NCBI RefSeq assembly: GCF_017873625.1
Contig: NZ_JAGGKL010000001.1
Coordinates: 1-20,000, forward strand
Direction of reading: 5' to 3'
DNA from: Methanobacterium petrolearium
GTDB taxonomy: Archaea; Methanobacteriota; Methanobacteria; Methanobacteriales; Methanobacteriaceae
DNA: 20,000 nt
Shown here: positions 1-8,000 of the stretch, piece by piece
Numbering within the stretch: position 1 is the stretch's first letter
Layout: each line of letters starts with the position of its first letter
The notes under the pieces: model-generated
Seen by the model: the letters and a program-made list of their open reading frames with translations, nothing else
Databases searched by the model: none
What the model was told of the DNA's origin: nothing
Position numbers and translations under genes: made by a program

Positions 1-374
1 CCAGACGGAGAATCGTTACCAGAAACATCACCACTCAAGACATTGTCCTCATCAACAGACGCAGTGTCATCCACAGCCACAGGAACATCATCCACACCAT
101 TCACAGTGAGAGTCACAGTAGCAGTACTAATGTCACCATCAGCATCCACGATTTGGTATTCGAAGCTATCCAGTCCGTTATAATCCGCACCAGGCGTGTA
201 AGTGTAAGAACCGTCAGTATTCATAACAACCGTACCATGAACAGGCCCAGTTACCACGCTCCAAACGTTCCCACCATCACCAGACGGAGAATCGTTACCA
301 GAAACATCACCACTCAAGACATTGTCCTCATCAACAGACGCAGTGTCATCCACAGCCACAGGAACATCATCCAC
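1..374. repeat. 93-codon tandem repeat in the adhesin gene
   Basis: Bases 1-95 recur exactly at 280-374, a 279-bp (93-codon) period, encoding the VDDTASVDEDNVLSGDVSG part of a cadherin-like repeat. The array continues beyond the left edge. Confidence 0.85.
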
Positions 375-2102
375 CGGAGTTACAGTTATTGTCAAAGTAG
401 CACTAGCCGTATTTCCTGTTGTATCCTGTATTGTGTAACTAATTACCGGAACTGGTCCATTATAATTAGTAGCAGGAGTAAATGTATACGTGCCGTCTGC
501 ATTAATTTTAATGCTTCCCACACCAGGAATGTTTACTGTGCTACCTGCTGAAGCGGTTGTTCCATTTACTGTGAAATTAACCACAGTAACAGGTCCGTCA
601 GGATCTGAAATAGGCAGGTTGCCGTTTAATGGAGTGTCTTCAGGAGTTGTTTTGCTGTCATCATTTGCCACAGGAAGTCCATCAACTGTAGTTATGACTG
701 GGGGCGTTTGATCATTTGTGCTATTATCATCAGTTACGCCTGTTGGTGGAGTCACAGTCGCAGTGTTAGTTAAGGTGCCAGTAGCTGTTGAGCTAACCGT
801 ACCTACTATAGTTAAAGTTACACTGTCTCCATTATTTAGAGTTACACCTGTCCAAGCACCAGTAGCACTATTATAAGTACCCACACTAGGCGTGTAACTG
901 GAAGCTGTGAAGTCTGATGGTAAAGTATCAGTTACCGTGAAAGTATCTGTAGATAATATACTTGATGGTCCATTGTTAGTCACAGTTATCGTGTAAGTCA
1001 ATGTCTGACCAGCCACAACAGGATCCAGACTGTCTGTCTTGATAATAGCTAGATCTGCTATTCGATTAATGGGTGTAGTTAAAGTTGCGTCGTTGTTTGT
1101 TGAAACTGGGTCTGTAATACTGGTAGGTACTGTTACGCTAGCAATGTTAGTTAAAGAACCAGTTGCAGTTGGACTTACGGCGCCTATGATAGTTAAAGTG
1201 ATACTTTCTCCTTCGGCTAGAGTCACACCAGTCCAAGCACCAGTAGCACTATTATAAGTGCCCACACTAGGCGTGTAACTGGAAGCTGTGAATCCGCTAG
1301 GAAGAGAATCATGTACCGTGAATGTGTCAGTTGGTAATATTGTTGAGTTTCCATTGTTAGTTACTGTAATTGTATAAGTCAATCCTTGACCAGCCACAGC
1401 AGTCGTCTGATTTGTAGTTTGAGTTATTGCTAAGTCTATTGGAGCATCGAGTTCCCAAACGAACTCTATTCCATCTCCACCAGAATTAGCCCCTACACCT
1501 ATCCAGAAGAAACTAACGCTGGTTATGTTATATCCATTAATTTGTACAGAACCTGCTGCTGTTCCTTGTGTTGAGTCCATTGAAGCTTCAGGCCTATTTT
1601 CTACTGTATATACATTAGGAGTTCTTTGAATAGTCGTTGAAGTGACCTCAAAATGAGTTGGACCAGATAATTTGGTGATAGTTAACCCAGAAGTTGTCAA
1701 TGTTAAAAGGGCTGAACTAGATGTTGTACTATATGCACCACCAATCCTGTCAATATGAAGAATTGGGTTGTCTACTGGCCTACTGAATGTAAATGTTATA
1801 GTTCCATTGTTTGCATTGTTTATAGTGTTCCAATTGAGAACAGTTTCAAATGAAGCATGATTTGCTGCCGAAGAATTACTGAAAAATGCAGTGTTCGTAT
1901 TTGTTGTTCCAGTAGGTGTTGATGTTACAGTAGCAGCTCCTGATGTAGTTTCTGTTACATTAACTTTAATTGGACCTGCTGTGGAGTTGTAGCTAGTGCC
2001 TGAACCACCCCATGTACCTGTCATGTCAGCTGCGCTTGATGCGCCTATTATGCTGAGGATTAGAAAAGCCGTCGCAATCACTAGAATCACTTGTTTTCTA
2101 AT
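1..2102 (-). CDS. Secreted adhesin-like protein, DUF11 and cadherin-like repeats (C-terminus beyond window)
   Basis: A large surface protein, partial: 700 codons are visible and it stays open to the left edge. With ATT at 2102-2100 as codon 1, residues 1-24 form a signal peptide (RKQ, then a hydrophobic run ending GASSA). Residues ~25-220 are an unassigned beta-rich domain. Two DUF11-like domains follow (~222-345 and ~347-465; each has TYTITVTNNG, then SYTPSVGTYNSATGAWTGV). From ~470 come cadherin-like/tandem-95-type repeats (DGSYTYTPGADYNGLDSFEY), with a 93-residue period at the edge. Such proteins are exported and thought to mediate cell-surface contact in Methanobacteriales; the target is unknown. 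Start choice: the frame has a TAA at 2141-2139 and no ATG before the signal peptide; GGAGGTGA at 2114-2107 sits just before ATT. A GTG at 2090 is possible but too far from that site. GC is visibly higher than in neighbouring genes. Confidence 0.85.
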   Translation of the reverse strand, partial: MRKQVILVIATAFLILSIIGASSAADMTGTWGGSGTSYNSTAGPIKVNVTETTSGAATVTSTPTGTTNTNTAFFSNSSAANHASFETVLNWNTINNANNGTITFTFSRPVDNPILHIDRIGGAYSTTSSSALLTLTTSGLTITKLSGPTHFEVTSTTIQRTPNVYTVENRPEASMDSTQGTAAGSVQINGYNITSVSFFWIGVGANSGGDGIEFVWELDAPIDLAITQTTNQTTAVAGQGLTYTITVTNNGNSTILPTDTFTVHDSLPSGFTASSYTPSVGTYNSATGAWTGVTLAEGESITLTIIGAVSPTATGSLTNIASVTVPTSITDPVSTNNDATLTTPINRIADLAIIKTDSLDPVVAGQTLTYTITVTNNGPSSILSTDTFTVTDTLPSDFTASSYTPSVGTYNSATGAWTGVTLNNGDSVTLTIVGTVSSTATGTLTNTATVTPPTGVTDDNSTNDQTPPVITTVDGLPVANDDSKTTPEDTPLNGNLPISDPDGPVTVVNFTVNGTTASAGSTVNIPGVGSIKINADGTYTFTPATNYNGPVPVISYTIQDTTGNTASATLTITVTPVDDVPVAVDDTASVDEDNVLSGDVSGNDSPSGDGGNVWSVVTGPVHGTVVMNTDGSYTYTPGADYNGLDSFEYQIVDADGDISTATVTLTVNGVDDVPVAVDDTASVDEDNVLSGDVSGNDSPS

Positions 2103-2106
2103 CTTT

Positions 2107-2114
2107 TCACCTCC
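2107..2114 (-). promoter_or_regulatory. Shine-Dalgarno site placing translation start on ATT 2102-2100
   Basis: GGAGGTGA, a near-perfect complement to the archaeal 16S 3' end, lies with seven bases between GGAGG and ATT. The codon after ATT begins a typical signal peptide. No ATG, GTG or TTG lies at a usable distance in frame, so ATT is the best-supported start. Confidence 0.65.
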
Positions 2115-2140
2115 TTTAAGCTTTTTTAAGACCCTAAATT

Positions 2141-2205
2141 ATATTTTAAAATCAAATAAGAATATTCTGATCGAATAATAATATGCTATTCAAATAAGAA
2201 TATTC
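2141..2205 (-). promoter_or_regulatory. Upstream region of adhesin gene with two 16-bp direct repeats
   Basis: TCAAATAAGAATATTC occurs exactly at 2152-2167 and 2190-2205, 38 bp apart start to start. Each copy contains the 8-bp palindrome GAATATTC. On the minus strand a TATA-like run (TTTTAAAATAT) lies at about 2141-2151, followed by a short leader to the ATT start. The repeats would lie just upstream of that promoter and may be regulator-binding sites. The sequence shows only the repeats; the function is inferred. Confidence 0.4.
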
Positions 2206-2309
2206 CAATAAGAGAAAAATATAGATTTAAGATCATATGTTTATTGAAATGGAATAACATAAAAAAGAAGTTATGATACAGTGATGCACGTGTATGCATT
2301 AAGGCAAAG

Positions 2310-2319
2310 TATAAATATA
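2310..2319 (+). promoter_or_regulatory. TATA box for the 2391-2912 gene
   Basis: TATAAATATA preceded by purine-rich AAGGCAAAG. Transcription would start near 2340, leaving a leader of about 50 bases. Confidence 0.5.
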
Positions 2320-2390
2320 AAAAAAAAAGCTCAACTGAATTATAGTAATAATGATTACTATTTGTTAACAGGTCTCATTAGGTGACTGGA

Positions 2391-2912
2391 TTGAAACGAA
2401 TAACAATTGGCGTGGACAAAGAAGTTGATTTAAAGTTCAGGAAAAAAGCATCACAAATATACAATTTTGAAAAAGGATGGTATAGTAAAGCAGCAAATGA
2501 TGCTATGAAAAGTTGGGCTACTGAAAGTAAATCAATTACAGAGGATATCCACAATTTGATGAATTCCATAAATCCAAATCATTGGGAAACCTTGAAACAT
2601 GAGATTAATATAAATAAAACTGATCCAGTTGAGAATATAGAAGATTTTATCAATTATATTAATCATGAAAGCAATTATAACTTAAAAGTTGAAGGAAAAA
2701 ATGGTCAGATGATTGTAGAATTAAAAAATGCCGTGAAATCAGATTCAAATGACCATTTAGATGATCTAGAAAACAATTTAATGACACTGATGATGTTACA
2801 TCTTATTATTAGAATTATTATATTATCACTAGAAGAAGCTACAAAAGACAAATATGTAGTTAGTGGCATTGGATCCGTACCCCCTGTTTACATAAATAAA
2901 CTCAAAAAATAA
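2391..2912 (+). CDS. Hypothetical protein, possible small DNA-binding N-terminus
   Basis: I do not recognise this protein. It has 173 residues from TTG at 2391. That start is chosen because AGGTGA (2380-2385) lies five bases before it and the protein then begins KRITIGVDKEV; a GTG at 2382 would add three residues. The first ~45 residues (basic KRITIGVD strand, then FRKKASQIYNFEKGWYSKA) could suit a ribbon-helix-helix-like fold, but no signature proves it. The middle is charged and helical. The C-terminal third carries a hydrophobic stretch (LMTLMMLHLIIRIIILSL) too polar at its ends to call a membrane segment firmly. It lies between the adhesin promoter and the lasso-type cyclase on the cyclase's strand, 115 bases upstream. 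It shows no PqqD-like or transglutaminase features, so it is not an obvious lasso maturation protein. Confidence 0.7.
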   Translation: MKRITIGVDKEVDLKFRKKASQIYNFEKGWYSKAANDAMKSWATESKSITEDIHNLMNSINPNHWETLKHEININKTDPVENIEDFINYINHESNYNLKVEGKNGQMIVELKNAVKSDSNDHLDDLENNLMTLMMLHLIIRIIILSLEEATKDKYVVSGIGSVPPVYINKLKK

Positions 2913-2958
2913 AGTTTACACCATATAAGTCACTGAAAACTCTTTTTAAAACCGAATG

Positions 2959-2967
2959 TTTAAATAA
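2959..2967 (+). promoter_or_regulatory. Candidate TATA box for the lasso-type cyclase
   Basis: TTTAAATAA preceded by ACCGAATG, about 60 bases before the chosen ATG at 3028. This suggests the cyclase has its own promoter rather than depending on the upstream gene. Confidence 0.35.
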
Positions 2968-3027
2968 AATTGTTCTTATGTGCCCATTAAATTATTGTAT
3001 TACTAATCTATAAACTAGTTGGATAAA

Positions 3028-4878
3028 ATGAGTGCAATAACAGGGATATTCTACAGAAATAATCAGGAAATCAACCCCAAACTCATCCAAAAGATAAATG
3101 ATCGTCTATCACATCGAGGCCCTGATGGTTCTGCAGTTTGGTGTGAAGGATCCGTTGCTTTAGGTCATCAGATGCTCCATACAACACCCGAATCATTGCA
3201 TGAGAAGCTGCCATTTTATGACGAGAAACCTGGTCTTGTTATCACTGCTGATGCAAGGATTGATAATAGAAGAGAGTTGGCTAAAGAATTGGACATTGAA
3301 GATAATGAGTATGTATCAGACAGTTATTTTATATTGAAGTCATATGAAAAGTGGGGTGAAATATGCCCTGAATATTTATTAGGTGATTTTGCTTTTGCTA
3401 TTTGGGATGAAAATAAGGAAAGACTTTTCTGCGCCCGAGATCATATGGGTGTTAAACCTTTTTATTATTATTTAGATGATGAAATGTTTGTTTTTGGGAC
3501 TGAAATAAAGGCTATTTTAACAATCCCCAATATAACTTGTGAACTGGACAAAAACAAATTAGCAAATTATTTAATGATTGTTGATTTTTTCAATAAAGAG
3601 AATACATTTTATGAAAATATCAAACGTTTACCCAACGCATTTTCTATCATACTTGATGAAAATTTTATTGAAAAACGTAGTTACTGGAGATTAAATCCAA
3701 AATCTGAGATAATTATGGATTCAAAAGAGGATTATGCTCAAAAATTTCGTGAAATATTCACTGAAGCTGTAAAATGTCGTTTAAGGAGTTATTCAATACC
3801 GGGAGTTATGTTAAGTGGTGGGCTGGACTCGTCTTCTGTAGCTAGTATTGCACAAAAAATATGCTATGAAGGAGGAGGAACTAAAAAAATACATAGTTTT
3901 TCCTATGTTTTTGATGATCATCCTGACATTGATGAAAGAATTTACATTAACAAAGTTTTAGAGAGAGGAAAAGTAAAATCGCATTTTATCAAATGTGATG
4001 ATATTGATCCGCTGGAAAGAATTAATGAAAAAATAAAGTTTGGAGATCAGCCCATAAACACATATCAGACTGGTGTGATCCATAGATCACGGCAAAAAAT
4101 GTATGAACAAGGAGTCTGTGTCCTTTTAACAGGTGAAGGGGGTGATCAAATTCTTTCACATGGAAATAATTACTTAGATGAACTTCTAGTTACTTTTAAA
4201 TGGAAAAAATTTATGCAAAATATAAATTATATTGCAGATGTTCAAGAATTAAGTAGGTTTAAATTGTTTTTAAATATTGTTTATCGCACGTTAACTTATT
4301 ATTTATTTCAGATCTCTTTTTTTTACAGTTTTTTCAAAAAAAACCATAATATTTTAAACAAAAAGTTCCTTAAAACAGCCCATATGCGTAATTTGGATGA
4401 TGTAGTGAAATTTCGTGTTCCACACGCAAAAAAAGTTCATTATTATCATATTGAACTTGGACAACACCAGTTAAGTTTTGAGATACTGGATCAAGAAAGT
4501 TCAGCATATCATATTGATACCCGGCATCCTTTTTATGATAAAAGACTTGTTGAATTCTGTTTTGCCATACCAACTGAAATGAAAGTTAGGTTTGGTTGGA
4601 GTAGATATGTGTGTAGACTTGCAATGGATGAAATTTTACCAGAAGAAATTCAGTGGCGTTCTACTAAATCAATTGTAGGAAATGTGAGTGCTAATAAATT
4701 TTTATCAAATCAAGAAATGTTTGAAAAAGTAATTAATGATCGTGAAAAAGTTATAAAAAAATATGTTAATATTGAGAAGCTTCATGAAATTTATACCAAA
4801 AAAAGTTCAAAAAATGTTAATCTTTTATGGCGTGTATTGTTATTTTATTTATGGCAACTAAAGAAAAACAAGCTTTAA
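3028..4878 (+). CDS. Lasso-peptide cyclase-like asparagine synthase homologue
   Basis: 616 residues from ATG 3028; a TTG at 3019 would add three. Two domains are visible. Residues 1-~200 form a class II glutamine-amidotransferase-like domain (SHRGPDGS, ADARIDNRREL, LGDFAFAIWD, CARDHMGVKPFYYY). The C-terminal PP-loop adenylating domain has SGGLDSS at ~263-269 and GEGGDQ at ~369-374. The N-terminus is MSAITGIF, so the nucleophilic Cys2 of true AsnB (MCGI) is absent. This start, together with WCEG, LGHQML, TTPESLHEKLP and GEGGDQ, is the pattern I know from lasso-peptide isopeptide-bond-forming cyclases, which adenylate an Asp/Glu side chain and join it to the N-terminal amine of the core. A lasso-type precursor gene ends one base away on the other strand, supporting that role over asparagine synthesis. 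No convincing Shine-Dalgarno site is seen. Alternative: an Asn-synthase-like enzyme of other specificity. Confidence 0.85.
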   Translation: MSAITGIFYRNNQEINPKLIQKINDRLSHRGPDGSAVWCEGSVALGHQMLHTTPESLHEKLPFYDEKPGLVITADARIDNRRELAKELDIEDNEYVSDSYFILKSYEKWGEICPEYLLGDFAFAIWDENKERLFCARDHMGVKPFYYYLDDEMFVFGTEIKAILTIPNITCELDKNKLANYLMIVDFFNKENTFYENIKRLPNAFSIILDENFIEKRSYWRLNPKSEIIMDSKEDYAQKFREIFTEAVKCRLRSYSIPGVMLSGGLDSSSVASIAQKICYEGGGTKKIHSFSYVFDDHPDIDERIYINKVLERGKVKSHFIKCDDIDPLERINEKIKFGDQPINTYQTGVIHRSRQKMYEQGVCVLLTGEGGDQILSHGNNYLDELLVTFKWKKFMQNINYIADVQELSRFKLFLNIVYRTLTYYLFQISFFYSFFKKNHNILNKKFLKTAHMRNLDDVVKFRVPHAKKVHYYHIELGQHQLSFEILDQESSAYHIDTRHPFYDKRLVEFCFAIPTEMKVRFGWSRYVCRLAMDEILPEEIQWRSTKSIVGNVSANKFLSNQEMFEKVINDREKVIKKYVNIEKLHEIYTKKSSKNVNLLWRVLLFYLWQLKKNKL

Positions 4879-4879
4879 T

Positions 4880-5017
4880 CTAATTCAAAGAAGCTTGGAA
4901 CATACCATCACCATCTATTCCATCGTTTATTTTAAGTGTTATTGTTCTTAAATCGCCATGCAAGATTAATTTCGGTTTTTTGTAAATTTTCTTGTTCACT
5001 AGATCACTATTATCCAC
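4880..5017 (-). CDS. Putative lasso-peptide precursor (45 residues)
   Basis: A small ORF from GTG 5017-5015 to TAG 4882-4880. The leader contains YKKPKLILHGDLRTIT: Y12, P15, L17, G21 and T27 match the lasso leader pattern Y-x2-P-x-L-x3-G-x5-T, known as Tyr-17, Pro-14, Leu-12 and Thr-2 relative to the core. Counting from Thr-2, the core starts at K29: KINDGIDGDGMFQASLN, 17 residues, with Asp at core positions 7 and 9 as ring acceptors. In this family the leader is bound by a B1/RRE protein, cut by B2, and the core cyclised by the Asn-synthase homologue; the neighbouring 3028-4878 gene fits that last role. GAGATGAT five bases before GTG is a weak Shine-Dalgarno site. Odd points: convergent to the cyclase rather than co-directional, a Lys rather than Gly at core position 1, and no B1/B2 gene nearby. 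The motif match is seen; processing is inferred. Confidence 0.75.
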   Translation of the reverse strand: MDNSDLVNKKIYKKPKLILHGDLRTITLKINDGIDGDGMFQASLN

Positions 5018-5045
5018 GTTATCATCTCTTATTCTCAATGTTTTG

Positions 5046-5082
5046 TGAAAAAAATGGAATAATCATTTGAAGACATCATTCC
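5046..5082 (-). terminator. Hairpin plus T-run after the giant surface protein gene
   Basis: Arms GGAATAAT (5056-5063) and ATCATTCC (5075-5082) pair with one G-U wobble. On the minus strand they are followed by ATTTTTTTC. This fits termination of the 5099-11350 gene. On the plus strand CCTTTTTAATT follows, so it may also stop the convergent cyclase transcript. It lies only 28 bases before the lasso precursor start. Confidence 0.5.
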
Positions 5083-5098
5083 TTTTTAATTCCATATT

Positions 5099-8000
5099 TT
5101 ATTGTATTCGGGTTATGAAGATATTTTGAACGTCATTATATTGATCCCAATCGTAAGGTGCTGAAGAGCCGTTTTTACTGGCAGAAAGCGTGTAAATTCC
5201 CACATGATCCGCCTTAACTGTAATATGTAACACTGCAGATTCTCCACTTGATAAAGATCCTATATTCCACGTGATTTTCCCAGATTCATTATCATAAACT
5301 GCTTCTTTATCATTGCCAACATATGTTAATCCAATTAATAAATCATCTATGATAATATTATCACAGTTGTCAGGTCCTTTATTGGTTACAGTAACTGTTA
5401 TCACAATATCCTGACTACTATTTGTTTCCACATTAATTTGTCCATTAACGTCCTGTTTTACTTGAATGTCTGCAGCTGGGGCAACTTTTAATTTTCTAGT
5501 TTCATAGTTGATCCATGATCCACTTTCAGTTTGATTCACCGAAACTAACGAAGCATTAGTAGTTAACTCAGATGTTTGAATACCCGTAGAATTCACCTGT
5601 AAATAAATTATAATAGCTGCCAAACTATTCGCTGGCAAATAATCCACATAATACGTTAAATTCTGACCATCAAAGACAACTCTACTTATACCACCCAATG
5701 GAACAGAATATCCTTTGTATATGAGCCCAGAACCAATACTATACTTCACAACAATACCCGTAGCAACATCAGGACCATAATTCTTCACATAAGACACATA
5801 AGGAGGGGCCTCACCAAAACTATAAGTATCATTCCGATTAGGATACCACTCATAATTACGAACTAAAAGATCAACTATTGACTGATAACTGTTGGTGAAT
5901 GTCAAATTCATGGTTTGTTCATTATTAGCTGAACACCAGTCATATGGTGTTGAATTGATCTTTGTTGCAGTGTTAAACAAAGTTCCATTTGTTGCAGTGA
6001 CATTAACATATATTTCTAGTGTTTTTATAGTTCCACTGGTTAAACTGTCTATGTGCCATACGTCTGAGTTATAACTTTCTCCAGCAGAATGACCAGTGTA
6101 AACCATTCCAACAGGCAGCGTATTATTTATATCAATATTAGTTGCGGTATCAGGTCCATTGTTTATCACGTTAATCCGAATAATTGCAGTGTTGTCTGAG
6201 CCATTGTAGGTGATGGTGTCCTGTTTTACTTGAATGTCTGCAGCTGGGGCAACTTTTAATTTTCTAGTTTCATAGTTGATCCATGATCCACTTTCAGTTT
6301 GATTCACCGAAACTAACGAAGCATTAGTAGTTAACTCAGATGTTTGAATACCCGTAGAATTCACCTGTAAATAAATTATAATAGCTGCCAAACTATTCGC
6401 TGGCAAATAATCCACATAATACGTTAAATTCTGACCATCAAAGACAACTCTACTTATACCACCCAATGGAACAGAATATCCTTTGTATATGAGCCCAGAA
6501 CCAATACTATACTTCACAACAATACCCGTAGCAACATCAGGACCATAATTCTTCACATAAGACACATAAGGAGGGGCCTCACCAAAACTATAAGTATCAT
6601 TCCGATTAGGATACCACTCATAATTACGAACAAATAAATCAATTATACCAATATCAAACTGCAAATTCACATTTTGATAATCCACTGTCACATTTAAAGT
6701 TGATAATCCAAATGTCGTTCCAGTGAATATAGTGGAAGTCATTCCATTAATTGTGGTGCTGTTTGTTGGATTTACTATTCCCAAACTAGACGTAAAGTAT
6801 ACGGGAATACCATCAGGAAGATGACCTTGACTAGATGTGTCTATACCCATATTGTCATGAGTCAAATCAACATTAACAGCCAAATTACCCCCAACAGGAA
6901 CATTAGTTGCATTAGTACTAGCTGTTAAAACTAACCAGGTGGTTGCATTCACTTTGCTGTTTACTTTTCCTGCAGTTTGTGGGTCGGTTCCTTGGAAGTT
7001 GGTTCCCCACCAATTATTAGTAGCATTAACCCCCGCTGCAGTACCATATACATCTCTATTTCCAGTATTGTTCAAAATACGATTAAAGTTAATTTGAGTG
7101 TTAGAAGCATATGTGAAGATGGCACTTCCCCAAGTTGCCTGGTTGTTAGTTAAGGTACTACTTGTAACATTTAAATTAGAGGAACTAGAGGCATATATAG
7201 CACCACCATAATTACTTGCTTTATTACTACTAAAAGTACAATTAACTACAGCACAATTAGCGTAATTAAAGATTCCTCCACCATTATAAGCGGTGTTACT
7301 TACAATAGAACAATTTGTTACAGTGAAATTACCATCACTATTGTAAATCCCCCCACCATTACTAGAAGTGACGGCATTTACAGTGTTATTTGAGATAAAA
7401 CCACCAATAACAGTGCAATTACCAGAATTGTAAAAAGCACCACCATAAGCATAAGTACCAGTCACAGTATTATTCTGAATAAACCCACCAATAACAGTGC
7501 AATTACCAGAATTGTAAAGAGCACCTCCATAGTTTGCTTTATTGTTCAAAACAGAAGTGTCAATAACTGTTATAATGCCTCCTGAATTGTAAATTCCACC
7601 ACCATAAACAGTTGCGGTATTATTCTGGATGCAAACACCAATAACAGTACAATTACTTTGATAATTATAAATTCCACTACCATAAGTTGCAATGTTATTT
7701 AGAACATAACTTCCATTAATATTACAATTAGCTCTATTGTAAATCCCACCACCATAATAATATGCAGTGTTATTTTGGACAATACTATCAGTAACCGTGC
7801 AATTACCCCTGTTATTGTAAATCCCACCACCATTTCCTGCAGTCGCAGTGTTACTTAGAATTGAACAATCATTAACAGCAAAATAACCACTATTGTAAAT
7901 AGCACCACCATTCCAGGCAGTTGCAGTGTTATCTAAGATGGAACAATCATTAATAACACAATAACCACTATTGTAAATAGCACCACCATCATTTACTACA

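Noticed and set aside
153..711. Plus-strand ORFs opposite the adhesin gene
   Set aside because: Antisense frames of a repetitive secreted protein gene, with no ribosome-binding sites.
2391..2912. Lasso B1 or B2 maturation protein
   Set aside because: No PqqD/RRE-like fold signs and no Cys-His-Asp transglutaminase motifs can be seen.
3028..4878. Housekeeping asparagine synthase (asnB)
   Set aside because: The MCGI nucleophile is missing and the flanking motifs match lasso cyclases better; a lasso-type precursor lies next to it.
4883..4933. Calcium-binding (EF-hand/dockerin-like) loop in NDGIDGDG
   Set aside because: The peptide is only 45 residues with a clear lasso leader; the Asp/Gly spacing alone is weak evidence.
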